A stretch of 64,000 bases of DNA from Pseudogulbenkiania ferrooxidans 2002 (GTDB lineage Bacteria; Pseudomonadota; Gammaproteobacteria; Burkholderiales; Chromobacteriaceae): NCBI RefSeq assembly GCF_000174355.1, contig NZ_ACIS01000003.1, forward strand, positions 372,001 to 436,000, given 5' to 3'. The notes beneath the pieces were generated by a model that ran no database searches, was not told the origin of the DNA, and was given only the letters and a program-made list of their open reading frames with translations. A program made the translations under genes and the position numbers. Each line of letters starts with the position of its first letter. Positions within the stretch are counted from its first letter, which is position 1. Below, piece after piece: positions 1 through 8,759 of the stretch.

Positions 1-593
1 ATTTCGCCGAAATCGACGTCCAGCCCCTCCCCCACCGAAATCACGCTGGAAAACCCGATGCCCTTGCTATCGGCCCAGTCCAGCATCGCGGTGCACAGGG
101 CGCTGGATTGCGATACCAGCGCCAGGTTGCCGGGGCGTACCTTGCTGGAGTAGTTGGAAGCGTTGAAGCCCGCCACCGGGCGCATCAGTCCCAGCACGTT
201 GGGGCCCAGCACGCGGATGCCGAAGTGCCGGGCGATCGACAACGACTCCTTGAGAATTTCACGCTCCAGCTGCTCGCTGTCGGCGAACTCCTTGGCCAGC
301 AGCACCGCCTTCACGCCCTTCTTGCCGCAATCGCGCAGGATGGCCGGCAAGGCTCTCAGCGCCGTGGTCACCACGGCCAGTTCCACCTCGCCCTCGATCA
401 GCCGTACCGATGGCACCGCCCGCATCCCCCCGACCACCTTGTGGTTGAGGTTGACGGGGAACAGCTTGCCCTGGAAATTGCCCGCCAGCAGGCTCGCAAA
501 TACCGCCTGGCCAATCGAGCCAGGGGTATCGCTGGCGCCGACGACGGCGACGGCGCGAGGAGAAAACAGGGGAGTGAGATAGTGCGGTTTCAT
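1..593 (-). CDS. Acyl-CoA synthetase (ADP-forming)-like / protein acetyltransferase, N-terminal part (partial)
   Basis: The frame is open from an ATG at 593 to the left edge (197 codons seen), so only the N-terminus is present. It begins MKPHYLTPLFSPRAVAVVGA and carries a CoA-binding Rossmann motif (VVGASDTPGSIGQ), then LGPNVLGLMRP and LVSQSSALCTAMLDWA. These match the CoA-binding and succinyl-CoA-ligase-like domains of NDP-forming acyl-CoA synthetases and of the Pat/YfiQ protein lysine acetyltransferases, which have this module fused to a GNAT domain. Whether a GNAT domain follows lies outside the window. A GGATGGG sequence precedes the ATG. The gene diverges from nadA across a 0.6 kb gap. 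Confidence 0.8.
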   Translation of the reverse strand, partial: MKPHYLTPLFSPRAVAVVGASDTPGSIGQAVFASLLAGNFQGKLFPVNLNHKVVGGMRAVPSVRLIEGEVELAVVTTALRALPAILRDCGKKGVKAVLLAKEFADSEQLEREILKESLSIARHFGIRVLGPNVLGLMRPVAGFNASNYSSKVRPGNLALVSQSSALCTAMLDWADSKGIGFSSVISVGEGLDVDFGE

Positions 594-1198
594 GGCAACC
601 CATCCGATGTGCTGATCTGAACCGGAACCCGGCCTCCCACAGAGGCGTCAGAGACCATTCGGCCTGCAAGGTAACGTGATCGATGTGAAAGCAATACGTC
701 AAACGGCGCTGAGACTCGGCCAGCCGGACCGTCCCTGCCTGCAACGCGGTGATGCCAATGAGGCGCAGGACACGGCGCGCCACTCTATCGACATATACCA
801 CACCAGCCCGACATGCGCAGAGCCTACACCCTTCACTACCCTGCTTCGACCACGACAAAAGCGGCATAAGACGATTGAGGGCCTGCGCACAGCCAACCCC
901 ACAATCGGGCATCGGCCGGACTGTCAGCCCAGGTGGTGACCGAACCGCGATACCCCGGCACCCTTCTCCTCGGCCCCTCAGACCGACGAGCGAGCCAGAA
1001 CCCGCCACCATGCGGGACATGGCCTGACAAGGACCATCCTGTGCCACAACCTGGCTTGCCTTTGGCATCAAGCGCACGTAGCGGCTGGTAAGCCGGGCTC
1101 AATATTGTTAATCTTTACCCTTTAGATACAAACCTTCATTGCGCCGTGTCAAAGGAAGATGCCGAAGCTTCCCCAGCGCGGCCGGAGCCAAGGTCATC
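594..1198. other. Divergent intergenic region without a supported gene
   Basis: About 605 bases between the left-edge gene (minus) and nadA (plus). Short open frames here have no recognisable product, no good ribosome site and no plausible codon pattern. The stretch 1100-1140 is clearly AT-rich against its surroundings and probably holds the nadA promoter, but no hexamer pair with sensible spacing can be assigned. Confidence 0.5.
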
Positions 1199-2116
1199 AT
1201 GACGAAACGCGTCGTCACACTCGCACACTATTACACCCAGCCTGAAATTCAGCAGATGGCGGACAAGGTAGGGGACAGCCTGGAATTGTCGCTCTACGCC
1301 CGTGAAGCCGAGGCTGACATCATCGTGTTCGCCGGCGTCCGCTTCATGGCGGAAACGGCCAAAATCCTCAACCCGCAGGCCGAGGTGATCCTGCCGGATG
1401 CAGGGTCGACCTGCTCGCTGGTCACCCAGACCGACGTCGCCGCGCTGAAAGCCTGGCGCGAAGAGCACGCCGATTACGTCCATGTGTCGTACATCAACTC
1501 CAGCGCCGAGCACAAGGCACTGTCGGACTGGATCGTCACCAGCCGCAACGTCGATGACATTATCGCGCATCTCTACGAGCAGGGTAAGAAAGTCATCTTC
1601 TCGCCCGACCGCAACATGGGCGCCTACCTGAACTACCAGTACGGCTACGACATGCCGCTGTGGTCGGCGGTATGCGAGGTGCACGACAAGTTCAACGAGG
1701 CCGCCCTCAACGAAGCGCTGAATGCCGTCACCGGCGAAGCCCACCTCATCGCCCACCCGGAAAGCCCGCTGCCGGTGCTCAAACGCGCCGATTACGTCGG
1801 CTCGACCTCGGGCATGCTGAACTGGGTCAAGCAGTTCAAGGGAGGTCCGGACGCCGTGATCTTCGTCGCCACCGAAGACGGCATCCTGTACAACATGAGC
1901 CAGGCCCGGCCGGATCTGGACCTGCGCCAGGCGCCGATCTATGCCGGCTGCCAGTGCAACTCCTGTCCTTACATGAAGATGAACACCATCGAGGCCGTCA
2001 AGCACGCCCAGCAAGGCGGTGGTACGCACATCGACTACCTCAGCACAGAACAGATGGACGCCGCACGGGTGCCCATCGAGCGCATGCTGGAATTCAGCCG
2101 ACGCTACTACGCCTGA
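1199..2116 (+). CDS. nadA: Quinolinate synthase NadA (short form)
   Basis: Condenses iminoaspartate and dihydroxyacetone phosphate to quinolinate in NAD synthesis, using an oxygen-sensitive [4Fe-4S] cluster. The 305-aa product starts MTKRVVTLAHYYTQPEIQ, contains GDSLELS and FAGVRFMAETAKILNP, and keeps the cluster cysteines near 72 (GSTCS), 159 (WSAVCEVHDKF) and in CQCNSCPYMKMN at 251-256. It belongs to the short NadA class of about 300 residues, lacking the N-terminal extension of the E. coli enzyme. The ATG at 1199 was chosen over an upstream in-frame ATG at 1139 because the extra 20 residues (MRRVKGRCRSFP...) look non-coding and NadA homology begins at MTKR. nadB is not nearby. Confidence 0.95.
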   Translation: MTKRVVTLAHYYTQPEIQQMADKVGDSLELSLYAREAEADIIVFAGVRFMAETAKILNPQAEVILPDAGSTCSLVTQTDVAALKAWREEHADYVHVSYINSSAEHKALSDWIVTSRNVDDIIAHLYEQGKKVIFSPDRNMGAYLNYQYGYDMPLWSAVCEVHDKFNEAALNEALNAVTGEAHLIAHPESPLPVLKRADYVGSTSGMLNWVKQFKGGPDAVIFVATEDGILYNMSQARPDLDLRQAPIYAGCQCNSCPYMKMNTIEAVKHAQQGGGTHIDYLSTEQMDAARVPIERMLEFSRRYYA

Positions 2117-2120
2117 CCCA

Positions 2121-2144
2121 GAAACCCGCCTTTCGGCGGGTTTC
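2121..2144 (+). terminator. Intrinsic terminator after nadA
   Basis: Perfect 10-bp stem GAAACCCGCC/GGCGGGTTTC with a TTTC loop, followed by TTGTTT. It starts 4 bases after the nadA stop codon. Confidence 0.85.
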
Positions 2145-2174
2145 TTGTTTCGACCCGGTGCCATGACAGGAAGG

Positions 2175-2204
2175 TTTTCAGCAGGCTCCACGCAGCGATA
2201 CAAT
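2175..2204 (+). promoter_or_regulatory. Candidate sigma70 promoter of surE
   Basis: TTTTCA (2175-2180), an 18-bp spacer, then TACAAT (2199-2204), about 25 bases upstream of the surE start and just past the nadA terminator. This is inferred from hexamer match only. Confidence 0.4.
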
Positions 2205-2229
2205 CACCGGGGTTCCCCAGGAAGACGGC

Positions 2230-2973
2230 ATGAAGTTTCTCATCAGCAACGACGACGGTTACTTTGCCCCCGGCATCGCCACCTTGGCCGAAGCCCTCTC
2301 GCGGCATGGCGAGGTGGTGGTCGTGGCCCCCGAGCGCGACCGCAGCGGCTCGAGCAACTCCCTCACCCTTGATCGCCCGCTGAGCGTACGCAAGGCCGCC
2401 AACGGCTTCTTCTACGTCAACGGCACCCCGACCGACTGCGTACACGTCGCCGTGACGGGGCTGTTGGATTTTCGTCCCGACATGGTGTTTTCCGGCATCA
2501 ACCACGGCCCCAACATGGGCGACGACACCATCTACTCCGGTACGGTCGCAGCCGCGACGGAGGGCTTTTTGCTCGGCATTCCCTCGGTGGCGGTATCGCT
2601 GGCCGGCAAGAGCGGGGCGCACTTCGCCACCGCCGCCGCGGTGGTCGATCAACTGATGCAACGCCTCCAGGCGTCGCCGTTTCAGGCCCCGGTACTACTC
2701 AATGTCAACGTCCCCGACATTCCGCTTGACCGGCTTGCGGGCATGACAGTCACCCGCCTGGGACGACGCCACTATGCCGAACCGGTTATTAAGGCGAAAA
2801 ATCCGCGCGGCGATACCGTATACTGGGTCGGCCCGGTCGGTCCGGCGCAGGACGCGGGGGAAGGTACCGACTTCTGGGCACTTGCCAACAACCAAGCCTC
2901 GGTCACACCGCTGATGCTCGATCTGACCGCCTACGGCCAACTGGACGGAATCAAGACATGGCTTCACAGCTGA
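2230..2973 (+). CDS. surE: 5'/3'-nucleotidase SurE
   Basis: Metal-dependent survival-protein phosphatase acting on nucleoside monophosphates. The 247-aa product opens [16 protein letters not shown] with the metal-binding Asp-Asp, followed by [13 protein letters not shown] and [22 protein letters not shown], all SurE hallmarks. An AGGA ribosome site lies 8 bases before the ATG. It heads the conserved surE-pcm-nlpD-rpoS cluster and overlaps pcm by 16 bases, so the two are translationally linked. Length is typical for the family. Confidence 0.97.
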   Translation: MKFLISNDDGYFAPGIATLAEALSRHGEVVVVAPERDRSGSSNSLTLDRPLSVRKAANGFFYVNGTPTDCVHVAVTGLLDFRPDMVFSGINHGPNMGDDTIYSGTVAAATEGFLLGIPSVAVSLAGKSGAHFATAAAVVDQLMQRLQASPFQAPVLLNVNVPDIPLDRLAGMTVTRLGRRHYAEPVIKAKNPRGDTVYWVGPVGPAQDAGEGTDFWALANNQASVTPLMLDLTAYGQLDGIKTWLHS

Positions 2974-3626
2974 CACCGACGCGCCAGAATTACGGCATGC
3001 TGTCCGACCGGACCCGCATGCGCATGGTCGACCGGCTACGCCAGGCCGGGATTCGCGATGAACGGGTGCTGGCAGCGATGTACGAGGTCCCGCGCCACCT
3101 GTTTGTCGACCAGGCCCTGGCAACCCGCGCCTATGACGACGTGTCGCTGCCAATAGGTCATGCCCAGACCATCTCGCAGCCGCTGACGGTGGCACGAATG
3201 ACCGAACTGCTGATCGTGGGCCGCACTCCCGGCAAAATTCTCGAAATTGGCACCGGCTGCGGTTATCAGACTGCCGTGCTACTGAAAACCGGCGCACAGG
3301 TCTTCTCGATGGAACGCTTGGCGCCGCTATTGGACAAAGCTAGACAACATCTGCGAAACGCACGCCTGGTGCACGCACGTCTGGTACATGGCGACGGCCA
3401 TCTTGGCCTGCCAGAGGCGGCGCCCTTTGACGGCATCATCATGACCGCCGCAGCGAAGAGCATCCCGGATGCCCTCGTCAGCCAGTTGGCCGAGGGCGGC
3501 AAGCTGGTGATGCCGATGGGGGACGGCGAACAATTCCTCTGGCTGATCGAGAAAACCGCCCAGGGCCTGCAGAAAACCAAGCTCGACCCGGTAAAATTCG
3601 TTCCTCTTCTACCCGGTCGTGGCTGA
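2958..3626 (+). CDS. pcm: Protein-L-isoaspartate O-methyltransferase
   Basis: Uses S-adenosylmethionine to methylate L-isoaspartyl residues in damaged proteins so that they can be repaired. The 222-aa product has the family motifs [16 protein letters not shown], the SAM-binding [15 protein letters not shown] and the later [10 protein letters not shown]. Its ATG lies inside the 3' end of surE (16-base overlap). It sits in the stationary-phase cluster with surE, nlpD and rpoS, in keeping with a role in long-term survival. Confidence 0.97.
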   Translation: MASQLTPTRQNYGMLSDRTRMRMVDRLRQAGIRDERVLAAMYEVPRHLFVDQALATRAYDDVSLPIGHAQTISQPLTVARMTELLIVGRTPGKILEIGTGCGYQTAVLLKTGAQVFSMERLAPLLDKARQHLRNARLVHARLVHGDGHLGLPEAAPFDGIIMTAAAKSIPDALVSQLAEGGKLVMPMGDGEQFLWLIEKTAQGLQKTKLDPVKFVPLLPGRG

Positions 3627-3661
3627 CCGGGTGAAAACGCCACAGGGCTGCCGGTCGGCGA

Positions 3662-3691
3662 TTTACAAACTTTAACTTATTGACATATAAC
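3662..3691 (+). promoter_or_regulatory. Candidate promoter directly before nlpD
   Basis: TTTACA (3662-3667), an 18-bp spacer and TATAAC (3686-3691) in an AT-rich patch. A start 6-9 bases downstream of the -10 would place the transcript end at or next to the nlpD ATG (3701). Confidence 0.4.
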
Positions 3692-3700
3692 ATCACCAGC

Positions 3701-4786
3701 ATGCGAATCCAGCTTGACCGAAAAGTTCCGACCCTGATCACCTTGCTGACGGCCGCGCTGCTCACCGGTTGCAGTACTCTGGTCCAGGAGGCGGCCCCGG
3801 TGGAAAGCGGGGTGACGAGAACACCGGCCGGCGCGACAAGTGCGCCGCTTCCTGCGGTCTCCACCCCTGCTCCAAGCGGTAATGGCGCCGTTACCACGCC
3901 GTATCGGCAGGGTGGCAGCATTAAACCCGTGCAAACCGGGACGGAAGCGGCCAAGACGCATATCGTACAACCCGGCGAGAACCTGTTTCGTATCTCGCTG
4001 AATAACGGGCTCAAGTATCAGGACGTCGCAGCCTGGAACAACCTGCCTGACAATCAGATCAAGGTAGGCCAGGTGCTGCGGCTGACGCCGCCGGATAGCG
4101 AGCCGGCGACAAAAACCAACACTGCCCCAGCCAAACAGCCTGCAAGGGCGGCTGGCGCAGGCCCGGTAACGCCGGCTACACCGGCAGCGGCGCCGAACGG
4201 GCAAACAACGCTCAAGGCCTACCCCAAGGCGCTGAAGTTGCCCTATTCGGAGGCAGCAGCCAAGTCTCTGGTGACACAAAGCGAGGGTAGCAGCGCCCCG
4301 GCAGCGGCCAAGCCGGCAGCGCCCGCCATCGTGCCGGCGACGCCGAAGGCCGAGCCCCAAGGAACGGCCAAGCCCGAAAACGGGGCCAAGGCAGAGCCGC
4401 AGGACAAAGGCGGCGATGGCGATATCGCCTGGGCCTGGCCGGTGAAAGGGAAGGTGTTGCACGGCTACTCGGACACCAACAAGGGAGTGGATATCTCGGG
4501 GCGGATGGGCCAGCCTGTTCTCGCCGCCTCGGATGGCAGGGTGGTATATAGTGGTAATGGCCTGAGGGGCTATGGCAAGCTGATCATCATCAAACACAAT
4601 AAGACGTTCCTCTCAGCGTACGCACACAACAGCCAGCTACTGGTCAAGGAAGGACAGGCAGTAAAGAAAGGTCAGCCCATTGCCGAAATGGGAAATACGG
4701 ATGCGGACCAAGTGAAACTGCACTTTGAAATCCGCCGCTTCGGCAAACCGGTCGACCCGTTGCAATATCTTGACAGCACATCCTGA
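3701..4786 (+). CDS. nlpD: NlpD-like lipoprotein, LysM plus degenerate M23 (LytM) domain
   Basis: Outer-membrane lipoprotein that activates cell-wall amidases during division. The 361-aa product has a lipoprotein signal with lipobox LLTGC, a Pro/Ala-rich linker, a LysM fold at about 85-135 (HIVQPGENLFRISLNNGLKY), a second low-complexity linker and a C-terminal M23 fold ending LHFEIRRFGKPVDPLQYL. The catalytic His of HxxxD is replaced (NKGVDIS) and HxH reads LHF, so the peptidase should be inactive, as in E. coli NlpD. ATG 3701 is preferred; a TTG at 3680 would give a longer signal. Neither has a clear ribosome site. The rpoS promoter commonly lies inside nlpD. Confidence 0.92.
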   Translation: MRIQLDRKVPTLITLLTAALLTGCSTLVQEAAPVESGVTRTPAGATSAPLPAVSTPAPSGNGAVTTPYRQGGSIKPVQTGTEAAKTHIVQPGENLFRISLNNGLKYQDVAAWNNLPDNQIKVGQVLRLTPPDSEPATKTNTAPAKQPARAAGAGPVTPATPAAAPNGQTTLKAYPKALKLPYSEAAAKSLVTQSEGSSAPAAAKPAAPAIVPATPKAEPQGTAKPENGAKAEPQDKGGDGDIAWAWPVKGKVLHGYSDTNKGVDISGRMGQPVLAASDGRVVYSGNGLRGYGKLIIIKHNKTFLSAYAHNSQLLVKEGQAVKKGQPIAEMGNTDADQVKLHFEIRRFGKPVDPLQYLDSTS

Positions 4787-4827
4787 CAGGGACGCGTCCC
4801 CGTCGGATCACAGCGAAGGGGGTAGAA

Positions 4828-5778
4828 ATGAGCAACGACCTGGACATTCTCGACGACGACGACATTGCCGCGGATGAAGAGGCTAGCGACGACACTGTCG
4901 CGGAAACCGACAGTGAAGAAGTGCAGGAAGCCGCATCCGCCTATGACGACATTGCCGACGTCACCCAGATCTACCTGAACGATATCGGCAACAATGCCCT
5001 GCTCAGCCCTCAGGAGGAGCAGTCCTTGGCGCGACTGGTGGTGCAAGGCGACTTCGAAGCGCGCCAGAAAATGATCGAGCACAATCTGCGCTTGGTCGTG
5101 AACATTGCCAAACGCTATATCAACCGCGGCCTAGCCCTGCTCGACCTGATCGAGGAGGGCAATATCGGGCTGATGCATGCGCTGGAAAAATTCGACCCCG
5201 AGCGCGGCTTCCGTTTTTCCACCTACGCTACGTGGTGGATACGCCAGAGCATCGAACGCGCCATCATGAACCAGTCGCGCACCATCCGGCTGCCGGTGCA
5301 CGTCATCAAGGAACTCAACGTTTACCTGCGCGCCTCGCGCCACCTGGAAAGCCAGATAGGGCGCGAGCCCAGCGTCGAGGAAATCGCACAACTGGTCGAC
5401 AAGCCGGTGGAAGACGTGCGCCGGGTAATGAACCTCAACGAGCGCATGGCCTCGCTGGATGCGCCACTGGACATCGACCCCATGCTGTCGATCGGGGAGT
5501 CAATTCCGGACGACCAGCACGACGAGCCGGAAATCCAGTTGCACAATACCCAGCTGGAAAACTTCGTCCACGAGTGGATGGCCCAGCTCAACGACAAGCA
5601 GCGCATGGTGATCGAGCGTCGCTACGGCCTGAACGGCCATGAAATCTGCACGCTGGAGGAACTGGCCAGCACCCTCAGCCTGACGCGCGAGCGGGTGCGC
5701 CAGATCCAGATCGAAGGACTCGAGCAACTGCGCCGCATCCTGCGTCGCAAGGGCATTGGCAAAGACCTGCTGCTGTAA
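4828..5778 (+). CDS. rpoS: RNA polymerase sigma factor RpoS
   Basis: Stationary-phase and general-stress sigma factor. The 316-aa product has an acidic N-terminus (SNDLDILDDDDIAADEE), region 1.2 (YLNDIGNNALLSPQEE), region 2 with RFSTYATWWIRQSIERAIMN, region 3 and region 4 with the helix-turn-helix LTRERVRQIQIEGLEQLRRI. A strong GAAGGGGGT ribosome site precedes the ATG. It is the last gene of the surE-pcm-nlpD-rpoS cluster and is followed by a terminator shared with the convergent tgpA gene. Confidence 0.97.
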   Translation: MSNDLDILDDDDIAADEEASDDTVAETDSEEVQEAASAYDDIADVTQIYLNDIGNNALLSPQEEQSLARLVVQGDFEARQKMIEHNLRLVVNIAKRYINRGLALLDLIEEGNIGLMHALEKFDPERGFRFSTYATWWIRQSIERAIMNQSRTIRLPVHVIKELNVYLRASRHLESQIGREPSVEEIAQLVDKPVEDVRRVMNLNERMASLDAPLDIDPMLSIGESIPDDQHDEPEIQLHNTQLENFVHEWMAQLNDKQRMVIERRYGLNGHEICTLEELASTLSLTRERVRQIQIEGLEQLRRILRRKGIGKDLLL

Positions 5779-5806
5779 TCAGGTTCCCCAGCAGCAGCAA
5801 CAGATA

Positions 5807-5830
5807 AAAACCCCGGGGCGCCGGGGTTTT
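5807..5830. terminator. Bidirectional terminator between rpoS and tgpA
   Basis: Stem AAAACCCCGG/CCGGGGTTTT with a GGCG loop. T-runs occur on both strands, so it can end rpoS from the left and the transglutaminase operon from the right. Confidence 0.85.
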
Positions 5831-5835
5831 GCCAT

Positions 5836-7788
5836 TCAGCGCCTCGCCGACGGGCGAAAACGCCTCACCCCTCTGAGCCAGCGCCGTGCAGCCAGCGGTG
5901 CAGCCTCTTCCCGGGTACGGTAGCGCAAGCCGACGTAGGCATCCAGCAGGGCCGCCAATTGCTCGCGATCGGCCTCGCCCAGCGACGTCCCGCGCTGCAG
6001 CAGCTCGGCCGGCGTATCTGCCGACGTCACCGCCACCCCTGCCCGCCGCAGGCGCTGCGCCAGCAGCAGCCACCCCACCAGCAAGGGCTCGCGTGGCGGC
6101 AGGCTACGCCACCACCACCAGAGCGGCAGCAACGCCAGCACGGCGCCGAGCAACAACCCCTTGAGTACGGCAGCAGTGTCGACCTCGGGCCCCAAGCCCA
6201 ACGAGCGGAACAGTGAGCGTTGCCGGCCGGCATCATAGCCGACCACCCATTGCTGCCACACAAAGTTGGCAGCCAGCCAGTGCTGACGCAGGGCCATGAT
6301 CCAGGCGGGAGGCCGCCCACCCAGTATCGGTACTGCGGCGCGCACCGCCGGTACCGCCTGTTCTACGCCTTGCTCGATGCGGTCCGGCGATACCGCTGCG
6401 GTTGGATCGACACGCCACCAGCTCTGGCGCGAGGCCAGCCAGACCTCGACCCAGGCATGGGCATCGGAAGAACGAATCTGCCAGTAGCCCCCCGCAGGAT
6501 TGTATTCTCCTCCTTGGTACCCCACCACCACGCGGCTGGGAATGCCTGCCGCACGAGCCAGGAATGCGAACGCCGAGGCGTAATGCTCGCAAAACCCCTG
6601 CCGCGTCTGGAACAGGAACTGGTCGACGATGTCCCCCCCCTCCAGCAGAGGCGGGGACAGGGTATAGCGGAAGTTCTCCAGGCGGAAATGCTCCAGTAGG
6701 CTCCGGATATAGCCCTCATCGCCCTGACTGCGCGCCCGTATCGACGCCGCCAGGGCACGCGTGCGTTCATTGCCTGCCGGCAGATGGCGGTAGTAGGCGA
6801 GATGGCTGGCATCCAGGGGTTCTGCCAACAGGGCACCGGTGTGGCTGCCCGCCCGGTAGCGAATGCGGGTGTCGCTGGGACGCGGCTGCCGCCAGACCAT
6901 GCCGGCACGCTCGCGCAGCCCTTCCGCCACCTCACCCGGCAGGTCGAGTACCGGCACCCGCCCTTTGTCCGGCACCACCGTCAGGGTGTAACTGACAGAA
7001 TTTCCCCCCAGCACCTGGCCGCCAGGTTCGTCTACCACCCCGGCATTGAACCAGCGGCGGCCATCGAACTGGTCGAACAGCATCACCCGCCAGTAGAAAT
7101 CGCGCCTCGGCGGCGCCGCCCCGGCAAAGACGGCAGTAAAAACCGGTTCATTGCTGGGGATCAGCTGGCTGAGGCTGCCCGGAGCCATGTCTTCGGCCAA
7201 CCCGCTGCTGGCCGTAGCGCTCGCAGCCGGAATGCTCCACAACGGCCCAGGCAGACGTGGCATCACCACGAACAGCACCAGCATCAGGGGCAGAGAAAGC
7301 AGCAAGGCCTGCAACGTGGCCCGCAAACTGGCGAGTATCGGCTGCTTGCCGTGCAGCGCCGCCATTGCCCAGGTCAGGCTGAACAGACTCAGCACCAGCC
7401 AGCCGGCCGCCAAGGGCGACTGGTCGAACAGCAAGGGCGTCGCTGCCAGGAAAAAACCCAACGCCAGCAACACCCTCCAGTCGCGCAGGCTGAAGGTCTC
7501 GAAGGCCTTGAAGCCAACCAGCAACAACAGCAGAGCGCTGCCGCCTTCACGCCCGATCAGGGTGCGCAGGGTCAGCCACAGCAGTACCAGCGGCACCGCC
7601 ACGGCCAGTGCCACCAGCCAGCGCGGCGGCAACTGGCGTTGCTGCCACAGCAGTATGCCCCGTGCCAGCAGCATTGCCGCCGACAAGCCCACCACCCAGC
7701 CCGGCAGGTAGCGCGCCAGGGGTGCGGCGGTGACCGCCAGAGCGAGCAACACCGGCAACACCCGGCGCAGCGCATCGCTCCCGGTCAT
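5836..7788 (-). CDS. tgpA: TgpA-like membrane transglutaminase (DUF3488/DUF4129)
   Basis: A 650-aa inner-membrane protein with about six N-terminal membrane segments (residues 1-180), a periplasmic transglutaminase-like core with the triad Cys about 400 (QGFCEHYAS), His about 443 (DAHAWVEVW) and Asp about 460 (RVDPTAAV), then another membrane segment (LLLGAVLALLPLWWWW) and a cytoplasmic tail of DUF4129 type. Pseudomonas TgpA has this layout and is important for viability there; its substrate is unsettled. The gene is the last of a moxR-DUF58-tgpA operon and overlaps the DUF58 gene by 4 bases. It carries one TTCGGCCAAC motif at 7192. Confidence 0.9.
   Translation of the reverse strand: MTGSDALRRVLPVLLALAVTAAPLARYLPGWVVGLSAAMLLARGILLWQQRQLPPRWLVALAVAVPLVLLWLTLRTLIGREGGSALLLLLVGFKAFETFSLRDWRVLLALGFFLAATPLLFDQSPLAAGWLVLSLFSLTWAMAALHGKQPILASLRATLQALLLSLPLMLVLFVVMPRLPGPLWSIPAASATASSGLAEDMAPGSLSQLIPSNEPVFTAVFAGAAPPRRDFYWRVMLFDQFDGRRWFNAGVVDEPGGQVLGGNSVSYTLTVVPDKGRVPVLDLPGEVAEGLRERAGMVWRQPRPSDTRIRYRAGSHTGALLAEPLDASHLAYYRHLPAGNERTRALAASIRARSQGDEGYIRSLLEHFRLENFRYTLSPPLLEGGDIVDQFLFQTRQGFCEHYASAFAFLARAAGIPSRVVVGYQGGEYNPAGGYWQIRSSDAHAWVEVWLASRQSWWRVDPTAAVSPDRIEQGVEQAVPAVRAAVPILGGRPPAWIMALRQHWLAANFVWQQWVVGYDAGRQRSLFRSLGLGPEVDTAAVLKGLLLGAVLALLPLWWWWRSLPPREPLLVGWLLLAQRLRRAGVAVTSADTPAELLQRGTSLGEADREQLAALLDAYVGLRYRTREEAAPLAARRWLRGVRRFRPSARR
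7192..7201 (+). repeat. TTCGGCCAAC motif copy
   Basis: Exact 10-mer inside tgpA; on the coding strand it reads TTG GCC GAA (Leu-Ala-Glu). See the finding on this repeated motif. Confidence 0.7.
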
Positions 7789-8759
7789 GGCGTCTCTCCA
7801 TAGCGAGCCAACAACGCCAAGGCCTGTTCCCGTTGATGGGGCTGGGGACCAACCTCCGCGCCCGGCACACGCAGCCGGTAGCAGTGCTGTTCACGCTCGC
7901 ACTCCAACACACGCCAGGCCAGCCGCGACAGCCGCGACTCGGCATCGTCCCCTGGCGGATAGTCGTGCCAATCCAGCACGCGACAGCCACCCGCCACCGC
8001 GCCGGCAAAGCGCTTGCTCGTCAAGACATCGCGTCGGGCGAGGACTTTCCAGGCGATCTGGCGCGGCGTATCGCCGTCACGATAGGCGGCCAGATGGGAA
8101 AACTCGTCGTCTCCCGCCGTCGATAGCGCCTCGCCCTCCCCGCTCACACCCTGCCGGTGGCCGGACACATCAGCCTGTGGCACCGGATAAACCAGAGCCT
8201 GCTGCCGCAAACGGACATAAGCAAACGCCCGAATCAGACCGAACGGGACGTCGCAGCTAAGAGCCAGCGCCGGCATCGCGAGCAGGCCACGTTGCGTGGT
8301 CGCCAGTGGCAACGACAGCCAAACACTGGAGTGAGGGGACAACTGGCAAGCCGAGGTGCGCCCGGTACTTCCGGCCAGGTGGCCCTGCAAGGTACGCGAC
8401 CAGCCCGAGGGATTATCGAGCCGTATCGAAAAGTGCGTCACCTCCCCGGCAAACACCGGGTCGGCCGTCCCGGCCTGTAGCGTCAGCCCCGCCAGCTGCC
8501 GATACGCCATCAGTACCGACACCAACAACAGGCCGATGATCCAGAATGACAAGGCATAGGCCAGACTGACCGCGTAATTGAGCGCGCCGACCCAGATTGC
8601 CAATGCCACCCCCAGCAGCATCCAGCCGAATGAGGTCGGCAGCAGGTAGATGCGCTGATGGCGCAGCGTCCACTGCGCGGAAGGCGGCAGGCGGCGTACC
8701 AGCCAGGCCTGCAGGTGGCTACGGAATCGCAACGCCCGCCACCAACGCGGCCAGCTCAT
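7785..8759 (-). CDS. DUF58 domain protein
   Basis: A 324-aa protein with two adjacent membrane segments (TSFGWMLLGVALAIWVGALN and SFWIIGLLLVSVLMAY) followed by a soluble DUF58 region with the family core YRDGDTPRQIAWKVLARRD. DUF58 proteins occur with MoxR ATPases and transglutaminase-like proteins in one operon, as here, and are thought to work with the ATPase as a chaperone-like pair; the actual client is unknown. The start overlaps the 3' end of moxR by 41 bases, which suggests coupled translation. Confidence 0.88.
   Translation of the reverse strand: MSWPRWWRALRFRSHLQAWLVRRLPPSAQWTLRHQRIYLLPTSFGWMLLGVALAIWVGALNYAVSLAYALSFWIIGLLLVSVLMAYRQLAGLTLQAGTADPVFAGEVTHFSIRLDNPSGWSRTLQGHLAGSTGRTSACQLSPHSSVWLSLPLATTQRGLLAMPALALSCDVPFGLIRAFAYVRLRQQALVYPVPQADVSGHRQGVSGEGEALSTAGDDEFSHLAAYRDGDTPRQIAWKVLARRDVLTSKRFAGAVAGGCRVLDWHDYPPGDDAESRLSRLAWRVLECEREQHCYRLRVPGAEVGPQPHQREQALALLARYGETP

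Noticed and set aside
1105-1128. TTGTTA and TAGATA before nadA as a promoter
   Set aside because: The spacing is only 12 bases, too short for sigma70. The region is AT-rich, but the promoter cannot be assigned.
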